Below are positions 1 through 6,861 of a stretch of 47,408 bases of DNA, in pieces. How positions within the stretch are numbered: position 1 is the first letter of the stretch; the number at the start of each line of letters is the position of its first letter. The DNA lies in assembly GCA_038045445.1 (NCBI GenBank), contig JBBSYC010000006.1, positions 1 through 47,408 of the forward strand. Reading direction: 5' to 3'. Source of the stretch: SICU01 sp038045445. Its GTDB lineage: Archaea; Nanobdellota; Nanobdellia; Pacearchaeales; GW2011-AR1. A program made the position numbers and the translations under genes. Under the pieces are notes generated by a model that was given only the letters and a program-made list of their open reading frames with translations, made no database searches and was not told where the DNA came from.

Positions 1-36
1 GTTCAAGAACCTGTTCAAACAGCTGTTCAAACAGGC
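1..36 (+). repeat. Short GTTCAA tandem repeat inside coding sequence
   Basis: GTTCAA recurs at positions 1, 19 and 31, twice followed by ACAG, coding for a Val-Gln rich linker. It is a short in-frame coding repeat, not a CRISPR-type array. Confidence 0.5.
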
Positions 37-348
37 AATTTTCATGATATTTTGAGCGGATTAAGTAGTAATGAACGTCTGATTGTTTTTACATTGATGA
101 ACACTGAATTAAAGTTAAGTTATGAGGATATTGCACGTCTTTTAGGAAAAGAGAGAGCCACGGTTAGAGGCCAAATAAATGCAATAAAACAGAAAAGTGA
201 GGGTTTAATACAAGAGTTAACCGAACCCAATGGTAAAAAAAGGATATTTGTGAGTGAAGAAGTTCGTAACAAACTAGAGAAATATGCAAAAGTGAGAGTT
301 AAAGAGAATAAAAAATATAAGAAATTACCTAAAGAGAGCATTATTTGA
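1..348 (+). CDS. Winged-helix protein with repetitive linker, 5'-truncated by the window edge
   Basis: The reading frame is open from base 1, so the gene begins outside the window; the TTG at 52 is probably internal. The first visible residues are a Val-Gln repeat (VQEPVQTAVQTG), a low-complexity linker. A compact helix-turn-helix or winged-helix region follows (LSSNERLIVFTLMN, then SYEDIARLLG and RATVRGQINAIK) and ends in a basic tail rich in Lys. The order linker then winged helix matches the convergent gene at 560-1204, and both share the pattern E-x-x-I/L-x-x-T followed by an IA-x-x-L helix and a VR/IR recognition helix, so they look like paralogs. The role is probably DNA binding; the target is unknown. 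The stop overlaps the start of a 40-codon ORF. Confidence 0.7.
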   Translation, partial: VQEPVQTAVQTGNFHDILSGLSSNERLIVFTLMNTELKLSYEDIARLLGKERATVRGQINAIKQKSEGLIQELTEPNGKKRIFVSEEVRNKLEKYAKVRVKENKKYKKLPKESII

Positions 349-470
349 TGAATAAATTGACAAAAAGTGAAGATTATGATAAAAAAGACAAAAGTGAGGA
401 CTTTTTGCCTGTTGTGAGCACAGAGTCTGATTTGGTAAAAGAGAGTGTGAGATTCCGAAAGAGCCATTAA
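348..470 (+). CDS. Possible 40-aa small protein, translationally coupled
   Basis: An ATG at 348 shares one base with the TGA of the preceding gene (TGATG), an arrangement typical of translational coupling. It encodes 40 residues, highly charged and hydrophilic (MNKLTKSEDYDKKDKSEDF...), ending in an Arg/Lys-rich tail. There is no recognisable domain, signal or membrane segment. An inverted repeat follows at once. It could be a real coupled small protein or a chance ORF; the stop-start overlap is the main support. Confidence 0.35.
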   Translation: MNKLTKSEDYDKKDKSEDFLPVVSTESDLVKESVRFRKSH

Positions 471-471
471 A

Positions 472-503
472 CCTTAAAAGCTGTGATTTTGAGGGTTTTA
501 AGG
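472..503. terminator. Inverted repeat between convergent genes
   Basis: CCTTAAAA at 472-479 and TTTTAAGG at 496-503 form a perfect 8-bp inverted repeat with a 16-nt loop, just after the TAA at 468-470. It lies between convergent genes. A transcript-end hairpin is plausible; a protein-binding palindrome is the alternative. Confidence 0.35.
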
Positions 504-559
504 CTTTTAGACACATTTAGTGAGAACAGTAAGTTTATTCGGTGGAACGATTTTAATCT

Positions 560-1204
560 TTAGAGACTTCTTAACTGGTTTATCGTCGATATCGACGCTA
601 TTCTCTTCAAATCTTGAGGTATTGAGAGGATTACTTTCTTGTTTGACTCTTTTGATTTCAAAAGGGGGATATCTTTTTGAAGAATCTTTCTTATATAATC
701 TCTAATCGAGATTTCAGTAAGGCTGGTTTTTTGGGCTAAAATTGAGTAATCCACCATAAAACCTTGATCTTCTAATTGATATATGGTGCTATAAATTAGC
801 ATCTCTTGCTCTGTTAGTTTCTTAAATTTAATGCGAACCTCTTTCTTTAAGTCGTCGAGGGTTCCTAGAATTTCTGAGACTCTCTGAAGGTTACTTATTC
901 TGTCATTAACCGAACTTGGAGTGGAAATAAGGGGGTGTTGGTTTGTTGGTTGGTTTGTTGGTTGGTTTGTTGGAACCCCTTCATTTCCTGTGGAGATGCT
1001 TGTTTTTGTGCTTATTGGGTCTTTATTTGACTGTTGGAGTGTTGGAATGTTTGTTTTATATGTCGGATTTATCTGTTGGTTTGTTGGTTGGTTTGATTGT
1101 TGTTGAAGTTCGTATAATAACTGTTTTATTTCGGAAATCTCTGAATAAAGATATTCTATATCTTGCCTAACTTTTATGAATGCTTCTTTTATCGCGTCAG
1201 ACAT
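560..1204 (-). CDS. Coiled-coil, Thr/Asn/Pro/Gln-repeat linker, winged-helix protein
   Basis: 214 residues in three parts. Residues 1-40 are a charged heptad-like helix (probable coiled coil). About 40-105 is a low-complexity Gln/Thr/Asn/Pro linker with TNQP tandem units after STGNEGVP. About 105-210 is a second helical region and a winged helix (LTEQEMLIYSTIYQL, then DYSILAQKTSLTEISIRDYI). The architecture suggests an oligomeric DNA-binding protein with a flexible tether. From memory, DPANN genomes often carry several such proteins with a repeat right after this motif; no function is known to me. It appears paralogous to the gene at the left edge. A TATA box lies at 1228-1233, so the transcript should be leaderless from the ATG at 1204. 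Confidence 0.75.
   Translation of the reverse strand: MSDAIKEAFIKVRQDIEYLYSEISEIKQLLYELQQQSNQPTNQQINPTYKTNIPTLQQSNKDPISTKTSISTGNEGVPTNQPTNQPTNQHPLISTPSSVNDRISNLQRVSEILGTLDDLKKEVRIKFKKLTEQEMLIYSTIYQLEDQGFMVDYSILAQKTSLTEISIRDYIRKILQKDIPLLKSKESNKKVILSIPQDLKRIASISTINQLRSL
936..973 (-). repeat. 12-bp coding tandem repeat (TNQP units)
   Basis: Three near-perfect copies of a 12-bp unit made of GTTGGTTGGTTT encode tandem Thr-Asn-Gln-Pro. A shorter cluster of the same kind lies at about 1072-1098. In-frame slippage here would change linker length without breaking the protein. Confidence 0.7.
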
Positions 1205-1227
1205 TTAATTTTAACTAATTGGGATAA

Positions 1228-1233
1228 TATAAA
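1228..1233 (-). promoter_or_regulatory. TATA box for the 560-1204 gene
   Basis: On the minus strand TTTATA is centred about 26 nt from the ATG at 1204, the spacing seen across this window for leaderless starts. Confidence 0.55.
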
Positions 1234-1254
1234 GATTTATGTTATAAATAAAGG

Positions 1255-1262
1255 TTTAAATA
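1255..1262 (+). promoter_or_regulatory. TATA box for the 1284 gene
   Basis: TTTAAATA is centred 25.5 nt before the ATG at 1284, consistent with a leaderless transcript. It lies close to the divergent box for the 1204 start. Confidence 0.6.
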
Positions 1263-1283
1263 TTAAATATCTGGTCTTGAATT

Positions 1284-1727
1284 ATGGATAGAGAAGAAGA
1301 AACTCAAAGAAATAGAGAGGCTGAACATAGAGGATTGGAATCTAGGATTACTGCTGGACCAATTTCTGACATCATCGCCCCTAGTCTTGTTCATAGAGAA
1401 GGTTTTGCAATTATACTTGGTATGTCTAAGCGAATTGATGACAGAAAATGGATTAAATCTTTTGAATTACATTTGGAATGTGGAGATTATTATGATGAAA
1501 TTGGAGCGCATGAGGCTATAAATCCCGAACCCCTTGAAATTAGACGATTGAACGAAGGATTAAGAGGGGATAATTTATATCTTTCAAATTTTCAAGCTAC
1601 TCTCCCTCCAGATAAAAATCCGCAAGGCTTATGGGTATTGGGCCAAGGAGAGGTTTATTCAGATAGGGAGATTTCTGTAGATGAAAGTGGAAGTTTCGAA
1701 ATTATTAGTAAACCTGCAAGCCGATAG
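1284..1727 (+). CDS. Hypothetical protein, 147 aa
   Basis: I do not recognise this protein. It is hydrophilic, with a charged Glu/Arg-rich N-terminus (MDREEETQRNREAEHRGLE) and a probably beta-rich body. It has no signal peptide, no membrane segment, and only one Cys. The start is supported by a TATA box 25.5 nt upstream. It stands alone, divergent from the coiled-coil winged-helix gene, and its position among unknowns gives no functional hint. Confidence 0.6.
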   Translation: MDREEETQRNREAEHRGLESRITAGPISDIIAPSLVHREGFAIILGMSKRIDDRKWIKSFELHLECGDYYDEIGAHEAINPEPLEIRRLNEGLRGDNLYLSNFQATLPPDKNPQGLWVLGQGEVYSDREISVDESGSFEIISKPASR

Positions 1728-1815
1728 AGTTTATTTTTGATAGAACTATAAGCTTGAATTTGTTAGACGTAAAGACCATTCATTAATTGATTTGAGCGGA
1801 AGAAAGTCAAAAAAA

Positions 1816-1956
1816 ATGGTAGAAATATTATTCAAGAGTAAAACCTTCAAAGATTCCAAGGAAGTAGAGGAATTTCCCATGATGATATGTGCGTTTGGAG
1901 TAAAAGAATTCTATATTATTCTAACCGAACAAAGTTTAATTAATAGAAATTCTTAG
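1816..1956 (+). CDS. Possible 46-aa small protein
   Basis: An ATG ORF codes MVEILFKSKTFKDS... ending in LTEQSLINRNS. The frame stays open upstream to about 1750 without an ATG, so this could be the remnant of a longer gene. It ends convergently, overlapping the stop of the 1953-2222 gene by 4 bases. There is no obvious TATA box at the usual distance. Treat it as a weak call; otherwise 1728-1952 holds nothing I can identify. Confidence 0.25.
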   Translation: MVEILFKSKTFKDSKEVEEFPMMICAFGVKEFYIILTEQSLINRNS

Positions 1957-2222
1957 CTCAATTTCTTATAAGCTTCAAAGGCTGCATTTGATAGGCGCCA
2001 GCGACTCCATCTTGAATAATCCTTTCCTTGTGGACTTTTGTTTATTCTCACCACTAACTTGTTCTTTTCCAATTCTTCCAAAAGAGATTTTGTAAATTCT
2101 TCATCTCTAACTATCTGTTCGGATATTCTTGAAGTGAAATCAGCTTCTGGAGAGATGCTGTAAAGATAGGACAATATTTGTTCGGATATTTTTGATTTTT
2201 TCTTTTTGGAGATTGAGGGCAT
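1953..2222 (-). CDS. Small winged-helix candidate regulator, 89 aa
   Basis: The N-terminus is very basic (SKKKKSK). It is followed by helices consistent with a winged helix: ISEQILSYLYSI, then RISEQIVRDEEFTKSLLEELEKNKLVVRI as recognition helix and wing, then a Ser/Arg/Trp-rich strand (YSRWSRWRLS). This resembles small archaeal transcription factors or replication-type winged helices without matching a family I can name. A minus-strand TATA box at about 2244-2252 sits 26 nt from the ATG at 2222 and overlaps the promoter of the divergent lhr gene, so the protein could affect lhr expression; that is inference. Confidence 0.6.
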   Translation of the reverse strand: MPSISKKKKSKISEQILSYLYSISPEADFTSRISEQIVRDEEFTKSLLEELEKNKLVVRINKSPQGKDYSRWSRWRLSNAAFEAYKKLS

Positions 2223-2243
2223 TAATTTATTTATTTGACAATG

Positions 2244-2260
2244 TTTTTATAGTTTAAGTA
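2244..2260. promoter_or_regulatory. Overlapping divergent promoters (wHTH gene and lhr)
   Basis: TTTTTATAG (2244-2252) read on the minus strand serves the ATG at 2222. TTTAAGTA (2253-2260) read on the plus strand is centred 25.5 nt before the GTG at 2282. The two boxes abut, so occupancy of one could interfere with the other. Confidence 0.5.
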
Positions 2261-2281
2261 GGGGCTTGATATACTGGTTTT

Positions 2282-4873
2282 GTGATTATGGATAAGAATA
2301 AAATAGAGCTTATTGAAGCAAGAGAAAGTGTAGATGTAAAGGGAATACTACATCCTATCGTGGCAGAATGGTTTTTTGGGAAGTTTAAAGATTTTTCATT
2401 GACTCAGTTGTATGGAGTTGCTCCGATTCATGAGCGCAGGAATATTTTGATTTCTGCACCTACTGGAGGAACTAAGACGCTTACTGCTTTTCTTAGTGTT
2501 TTAAATTATTTAGTAGGGCTTGCTTTGAAAAATGAGCTTGAGGATAAGATTTATGCAGTTTATTGTTCTCCCTTAAAGGCGTTATCCAATGATATTTATA
2601 TAAATCTTGAGAAACCCCTTGCTGAAATTAGCGAATTGATGGAAAGGAAGGGTTTGAAGATGCAGTCTATTCGAGTCGGATTGCGTACTGGAGATACTAC
2701 TGTTTCTGAAAGAGCTAAAATGGTTAGAAAGGTTCCTCATATTTTTGTGACTACTCCTGAAAGTCTTGCAATTGTTTTAACTGCACCAAAGTTTTCTGAA
2801 AATTTGAGAGCTCTTGAGTTTGTAGTTGTAGATGAAATTCATGCTCTTGCAAACAAAAGAGGAGTTTTTCTTAGCTTGATGCTAGAAAGATTGGAACATT
2901 TTAGTATTATAACTCCCGTAAGAATAGGATTGAGTGCCACTATTGCTCCTATTGAAGAAATTGCTAAATTTTTAATTGGTACTAACAAAGAATGCTTGAT
3001 TGCTCAAGTTCCATTAATAAAGGAGGTGGATATTGGGTTGATAAGTCCCGGTGTAGATTTGCTTACAATGGATGGTGCTGAAGATCAAAAGAGACTTTAT
3101 CATATTTTAGATGAGCTGATTAGACAACATAAGACTACTTTGATATTTACTAACACAAGAAATGCTACGGAGAGAATTATCCATTATCTAGATATTCATT
3201 TTCCAGGGCATTACACTGGAAACATAGGGGCACACCACAGTTCTATGAGTAAAGACCAGAGATTTATGATTGAGGAGAGACTTCGTAAAGGAGACCTTAA
3301 AGTTGTGGTTTCTAGTACAAGCTTGGAATTGGGAATAGATATTGGAAGCATTGATTTAGTTATTTTACTTAGATCTCCTAAAAGTGTTTCTAGAGCATTA
3401 CAGAGAATTGGAAGAGCCGGGCATCAATTACACTCAAACCCTAAGGGAAGATTTGTTGTAACCGATAGAGATGATTTGGTTGAATGTGCTATTTTGATGA
3501 AACATATGAAAGAAAAGATAATCGATAAAGTTGATATTCCAATAAATGCCTTAGATGTACTTGCACAACATATTTATGGAATGGCTATTTCTCAAATATG
3601 GAATATTGAAGATGTTCTAAAGTTGATTAGAAAAAGTTATTGTTACTCTAATCTTACTAGGGAGGACTTTATGAGTGTTATTTCTTATTTGTCAGGAGAT
3701 TACGATTTAGAGCATAGAAATGTTTATGCTAAAATATGGTACGATAAAGACACTAAACAAGTGGGTAAAAGGGGCAAACTTGCAAGACTTATTTATCTTA
3801 CGAATATAGGCACTATTCCAGAAGAGGGTTTTGTTTCTGTTGTTGTTTCTTCTGGAGAATCTAAAGGGGTTGCTGTTGGAAGTATTGACGAAGCTTTTCT
3901 TGAGAAACTTAAGAAAGGGGATGTCTTTGTATTGGGAGGTACAAAATATCAGTTTATACATAGCAAAGGTATGAAGGCTTATGTTATTGCAAATGTAAGC
4001 AAATCTCCAACTATTCCAAGTTGGTTTTCTGAACAATTACCCTTAAATTTTGATGTCGCTTCAGCCATCTGCAAATTTAGAGGACTTGTTAAGGAAAGAG
4101 TAAAAAATTCGTTAGAGTGTGTCAAATTTATTCAGAGTTACACTTATTGCACTCCTGAAGCTGCTGGACAAATTTATAGATATTGTCTTGAACAAGAGGA
4201 TTTTTCTGCAATGCCTACAGATAAGAAATTGGTTGTTGAACAGTTTAAGCAGGAAAAAGAATATTTACTTTTCCATTCAATGTATGGTCGTAGAGTTAAT
4301 GATGCTCTTTCCAGAGCGTATGCTTATATTGCTTCTCAATTAAAGCATCGAGATATTGAAGTAGGAATAAATGACAATGGATTCTTTATTGCGGGAGAGG
4401 CGCTTGATGCTAACAAAATAATAAGGGGGATTACTAGCTCAAATGCTAGAAAAATATTGGAGGAAGCTATTGAAAAAACAGACGTTTTAAAAAGGAGATT
4501 TAGACATTGTGCTGCCAGAAGTTTAATGATTTTAAGAAATTATAAGGGTAGGAGTAAGAGCGTTGGAAAACAGCAAGTAAACTCCCATTTTCTTTATAGT
4601 GCTGTCAATGAGATAAGCAGAGATTTTCCTATAATGAGGGAAGCCAGACGTGAAGTTCTTAATGACCTAATGGATATTGCTAAAGCTGAAGATATTCTTA
4701 AAAAAATTGAAAGAAAGGAGATTAACTTTGAAATTATTAAAACTCCTTTGGTTTCTCCATTTGGTCTCAATTTATTAACACAGGGTCATGCGGATTTTAT
4801 AAAAGTAGAAGATAGAGTTAACTTTTTGAAGAGAATGCATGAACTGCAAATGAAGGTTATTGAAAAAAAATGA
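2282..4873 (+). CDS. lhr: Lhr-type superfamily 2 DNA/RNA helicase
   Basis: 863 residues, the usual size for archaeal Lhr core. RecA-like domain 1 carries motif I at about 59-66 (APTGGTKT), the DEIH box at 184-187 and a LSAT motif III. Domain 2 carries TNTRNATE, STSLELGIDIG and RALQRIGRAGH (motifs IV-VI), followed by the long winged-helix and Lhr C-terminal region. Lhr enzymes are 3'-5' translocases that unwind branched DNA and RNA-DNA hybrids in repair. Motif I is unusual: the Gly before the catalytic Lys of the usual TG-x-GKT is replaced by Thr. The GTG start at 2282 fits a leaderless transcript; an in-frame ATG at 2288 is an alternative. It overlaps the downstream phosphoesterase by 4 bases, so both are probably co-translated. 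Confidence 0.92.
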   Translation: MIMDKNKIELIEARESVDVKGILHPIVAEWFFGKFKDFSLTQLYGVAPIHERRNILISAPTGGTKTLTAFLSVLNYLVGLALKNELEDKIYAVYCSPLKALSNDIYINLEKPLAEISELMERKGLKMQSIRVGLRTGDTTVSERAKMVRKVPHIFVTTPESLAIVLTAPKFSENLRALEFVVVDEIHALANKRGVFLSLMLERLEHFSIITPVRIGLSATIAPIEEIAKFLIGTNKECLIAQVPLIKEVDIGLISPGVDLLTMDGAEDQKRLYHILDELIRQHKTTLIFTNTRNATERIIHYLDIHFPGHYTGNIGAHHSSMSKDQRFMIEERLRKGDLKVVVSSTSLELGIDIGSIDLVILLRSPKSVSRALQRIGRAGHQLHSNPKGRFVVTDRDDLVECAILMKHMKEKIIDKVDIPINALDVLAQHIYGMAISQIWNIEDVLKLIRKSYCYSNLTREDFMSVISYLSGDYDLEHRNVYAKIWYDKDTKQVGKRGKLARLIYLTNIGTIPEEGFVSVVVSSGESKGVAVGSIDEAFLEKLKKGDVFVLGGTKYQFIHSKGMKAYVIANVSKSPTIPSWFSEQLPLNFDVASAICKFRGLVKERVKNSLECVKFIQSYTYCTPEAAGQIYRYCLEQEDFSAMPTDKKLVVEQFKQEKEYLLFHSMYGRRVNDALSRAYAYIASQLKHRDIEVGINDNGFFIAGEALDANKIIRGITSSNARKILEEAIEKTDVLKRRFRHCAARSLMILRNYKGRSKSVGKQQVNSHFLYSAVNEISRDFPIMREARREVLNDLMDIAKAEDILKKIERKEINFEIIKTPLVSPFGLNLLTQGHADFIKVEDRVNFLKRMHELQMKVIEKK

Positions 4874-5595
4874 AATTTGAATTTGTTGGAAAATGCTTGC
4901 TTTTGACTGAAAAAAATGAGAGAACGCTTGTAATTGGAGATTTACATTTAGGATATGAGGGAGCCATGAGATCTTCTGGTGTGATGATTCCAGTTAAATT
5001 ATATGATAAATGTGTTGCTGATTTTGATCTAATTATAAATAAAATTAGGGGATTTGTTGATAATATAGTTATGCTTGGGGATATTAAGCATGAATTTGGT
5101 TTTATTCTTGAGGATGAGTGGAAATACATTGTTAAATTTATAAAGCATGTTAAGGGTAAATGTAAAAGATTGATAATTACTGAGGGAAATCATGATGTGA
5201 TTTTATTTCCAATATTGAGAAAACTTGGAATTGAAAGTGTTGATTATTTTATTTGGAAAAATATTGCATTTATGCATGGAGATAAAAAATTTGAGAAAAT
5301 TTATTCAAATAAAATTGATTATTGGGTAGTTGGACATGGGCATCCTGCAATTAATATTTATGAAAATTTTAAGAGAGAAAAATATAAATGCTTTCTATTA
5401 GGAGATTATATTGAAAAGGATAAAGGTAAACGGAAGGTAATCATTGTACCAAGTTTTTTTCCACTTGTTGAAGGTACGGATGCTAGAGATTTTGATATGA
5501 ACCTTGCTTGGAATTTTAATTTAGATAAATTTAGAGTTTATGTTGTTTCTGATAATATGGAAGTATTTGGCTTTGGAAAGCTTAAAGATATATGA
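4870..5595 (+). CDS. Calcineurin-like metallophosphoesterase, Lhr-associated (COG1407 type)
   Basis: 241 residues with all metallophosphoesterase motifs in order: GDLHLG (D24, H26), GDIKH (D71), GNHD (106-109), MHGD (H136) and GHGH (155-158). These bind two metal ions and hydrolyse a phosphodiester. The early GDLHLGYE and compact length match archaeal ICC-like phosphoesterases often encoded beside lhr. The 4-base ATGA overlap with lhr supports joint function; a nuclease or phosphatase that processes ends during Lhr-dependent repair is the natural guess, but the substrate is unproven. Confidence 0.85.
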   Translation: MKFEFVGKCLLLTEKNERTLVIGDLHLGYEGAMRSSGVMIPVKLYDKCVADFDLIINKIRGFVDNIVMLGDIKHEFGFILEDEWKYIVKFIKHVKGKCKRLIITEGNHDVILFPILRKLGIESVDYFIWKNIAFMHGDKKFEKIYSNKIDYWVVGHGHPAINIYENFKREKYKCFLLGDYIEKDKGKRKVIIVPSFFPLVEGTDARDFDMNLAWNFNLDKFRVYVVSDNMEVFGFGKLKDI

Positions 5596-5601
5596 GGGAT
5601 T

Positions 5602-6030
5602 TTATTTTTGATTTTGTGGCTTTACTTGAGGAAATGGGATGTGTGGTTGAAGATTTAGGTCCTCTTCAAGCTGAAGAGCTCTTACAGAACACTTCTTTAA
5701 TATAAAATTATATAATGGGATCATTTTATCTTTGGGAATTTGCTTGTCTTTCCAGGATTTCAAGAACTCTTTTGATACTTCCTTGTCTACCATTAAGACC
5801 AGAGACCCTAAAATAGATATTTCATTTTTATTTTCATTTGATTTATTGTCTGCATCTAAATAGGTTACTGCAAACTTAAAACCCAATTTTAGAGCTTCCT
5901 CTTCTTTCAAAATATCTAACTTAGACTTTTCTACGCTGTTGAAAGTTACATCTGTGTTTATATTATATCTTTTTAGTTCTGCTGATTTTTTTCCACTTAT
6001 GTGTTCTAGATTAAATCCAATGATCTTCAT
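5602..6030 (-). CDS. Conserved-looking hypothetical, possibly SecB-like
   Basis: 142 residues without signal or membrane segment. The pattern is alternating strands and a C-terminal helical region (MIPLYNFILKKCSVRALQLE) ending in a Pro-rich tail (NLQPHIPFPQVKPQ). The layout, with N-terminal strands containing NINTDVTF followed by FKFAVTYL, LGSLVLMV and a helical end, recalls SecB-fold chaperones, but I cannot confirm homology by eye. A minus-strand TATA box (TTTAAA, 6054-6059) lies 26.5 nt from the ATG. It ends just downstream of the lhr-phosphoesterase pair on the opposite strand. Confidence 0.6.
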   Translation of the reverse strand: MKIIGFNLEHISGKKSAELKRYNINTDVTFNSVEKSKLDILKEEEALKLGFKFAVTYLDADNKSNENKNEISILGSLVLMVDKEVSKEFLKSWKDKQIPKDKMIPLYNFILKKCSVRALQLEEDLNLQPHIPFPQVKPQNQK

Positions 6031-6103
6031 GTTTTCTTGTATGGAAAGTGGTTTTTAAACATTTGTGAGTTGAGATTAATAGGTTTTAATTAGAGACAAT
6101 AGT

Positions 6104-6364
6104 TTAAACTAAATCTTCTTCTGAAACTACTATAAAGTCTGCAACTGCTATTATTGAATTGTAAGGAATTATAGATTCTTTGTTTGTGTTTGTTTCTACA
6201 TTAAGACTTTTTAAAAAGGGGGTTTGATCTTTGATTAATAACTGAATCAACTCCCCTGTTCTTGTTTCGAAGGTTATGTCCTTAACTAAACCTAATCTTT
6301 TTCCTTCTTTTGTAACTATTGGCTTTCCTATAAATTCTCTTAGTGGTTTTTTGTTTATATTCAT
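6104..6364 (-). CDS. PRC-barrel domain protein
   Basis: Start chosen at 6364 (MNINKKPLREFIGK) rather than the upstream in-frame ATG at 6421, because TATATAAA at 6386-6393 (minus strand) is centred 25.5 nt away. The 86-residue product is a single PRC-barrel: FIGKPIVTKEGKRLGLVKD, a beta-hairpin, and a C-terminal strand pair IIPYNSIIAVADFIVV. PRC-barrel proteins in archaea act as small adaptor modules in RNA handling and cell division (CdvA and SepF-type partners carry related folds); the partner here is unknown. The gene lies beside the putative origin and faces away from it. Confidence 0.8.
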   Translation of the reverse strand: MNINKKPLREFIGKPIVTKEGKRLGLVKDITFETRTGELIQLLIKDQTPFLKSLNVETNTNKESIIPYNSIIAVADFIVVSEEDLV

Positions 6365-6385
6365 GTGAGTTTTTGCATTTGTAAG

Positions 6386-6393
6386 TATATAAA
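6386..6393 (-). promoter_or_regulatory. TATA box of the PRC-barrel gene
   Basis: TTTATATA on the minus strand, centred 25.5 nt from the ATG at 6364. This decides the start choice for that gene. Confidence 0.65.
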
Positions 6394-6487
6394 GATTATT
6401 ATGACAAAGTTGCAGATTCATCGATTTTTTTATGTTAAAAATAGATATTTTACTAAATTAAAGTTCTTTTAATTAAGATAAATGAGT

Positions 6488-6510
6488 GTCCCCTTGGTTT
6501 CTTGTGGAAG
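6488..6510 (-). promoter_or_regulatory. ORB-like origin recognition box, left
   Basis: The minus strand reads CTTCCACAAGAAACC followed by AAGGGGAC. Compared with the ORB pattern as I remember it (TTCCAGTGGAAAC, a short spacer, then a G-string), it keeps TTCCA, GAAAC and the G-run. Confidence 0.6.
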
Positions 6511-6714
6511 TATGTATTAAGGTTTAAAAAGAGATTATAATATTTTTCTTTTTATTTTTCTTTTTTAAATATTTATATTATATATTATATATATTATTAT
6601 ATATATCTTAAAATATGTATATCTTAACAATATCTTTTAATAATATGCTTTATAGTTATATATATTATATTATTATAATAATAAATCTTGTTAAATTATA
6701 GATAGAAGATTATG

Positions 6715-6737
6715 TTTGCATAAGAAACGATGGTGTC
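6715..6737 (+). promoter_or_regulatory. ORB-like origin recognition box, right 1
   Basis: TTTGCATAAGAAACG followed by ATGGTGTC. It matches the left site at 16 of 23 positions, including GAAAC and the partial G-string, but on the opposite strand. Confidence 0.5.
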
Positions 6738-6795
6738 TGTGTATTGCTTGTTCGTTTAATAAATAAATGATTTTATCGACGTTATTAAATATTAA

Positions 6796-6812
6796 TTTCA
6801 GTGGAAATGGAG
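6796..6812 (+). promoter_or_regulatory. Mini-ORB-like site, right 2
   Basis: TTTCAGTGGAAATGGAGG retains the CAGTGGAAA dyad core of the archaeal mini-ORB, with a GGAGG run in the place of the G-string. Confidence 0.55.
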
Positions 6813-6861
6813 GTTTGCGTGCCTATATGTTTAAATAAATAGGTTTTTAGAATTTGTTGAG

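Larger units (their letters stand above)
6422..6861. other. Putative replication origin (AT-rich unwinding region plus ORB-like sites)
   Basis: This is the only long non-coding stretch in the window and it lies directly upstream of cdc6. Positions 6531-6705 are almost pure A/T with long TATATTAT runs (roughly 10% GC by eye), like a duplex unwinding element. One ORB-like site lies to its left on the minus strand (6488-6510) and two lie to its right on the plus strand (6715-6737 and 6796-6812), so the sites face opposite ways across the AT-rich core. This layout, with a linked Orc1/Cdc6 gene, is the standard form of an archaeal oriC. No ORF of note is present. Confidence 0.75.

Noticed and set aside
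936..1098. Repeated GTTGGTTGGTTT blocks as a possible CRISPR or origin iteron
   Set aside because: The units are 12 bp, tandem without spacers, and in-frame coding; they lack the repeat-spacer form.
921..1170. Two overlapping plus-strand ORFs rich in Val, Trp, Phe and Gly
   Set aside because: They are the antisense reading of the TNQP repeat in the 560-1204 gene, with no promoter or start support.
6531..6705. AT-rich run as low-complexity sequencing artefact or strong promoter only
   Set aside because: The sequence is varied rather than a single repeat and is flanked by oriented ORB-like sites beside cdc6, which a promoter alone would not explain.
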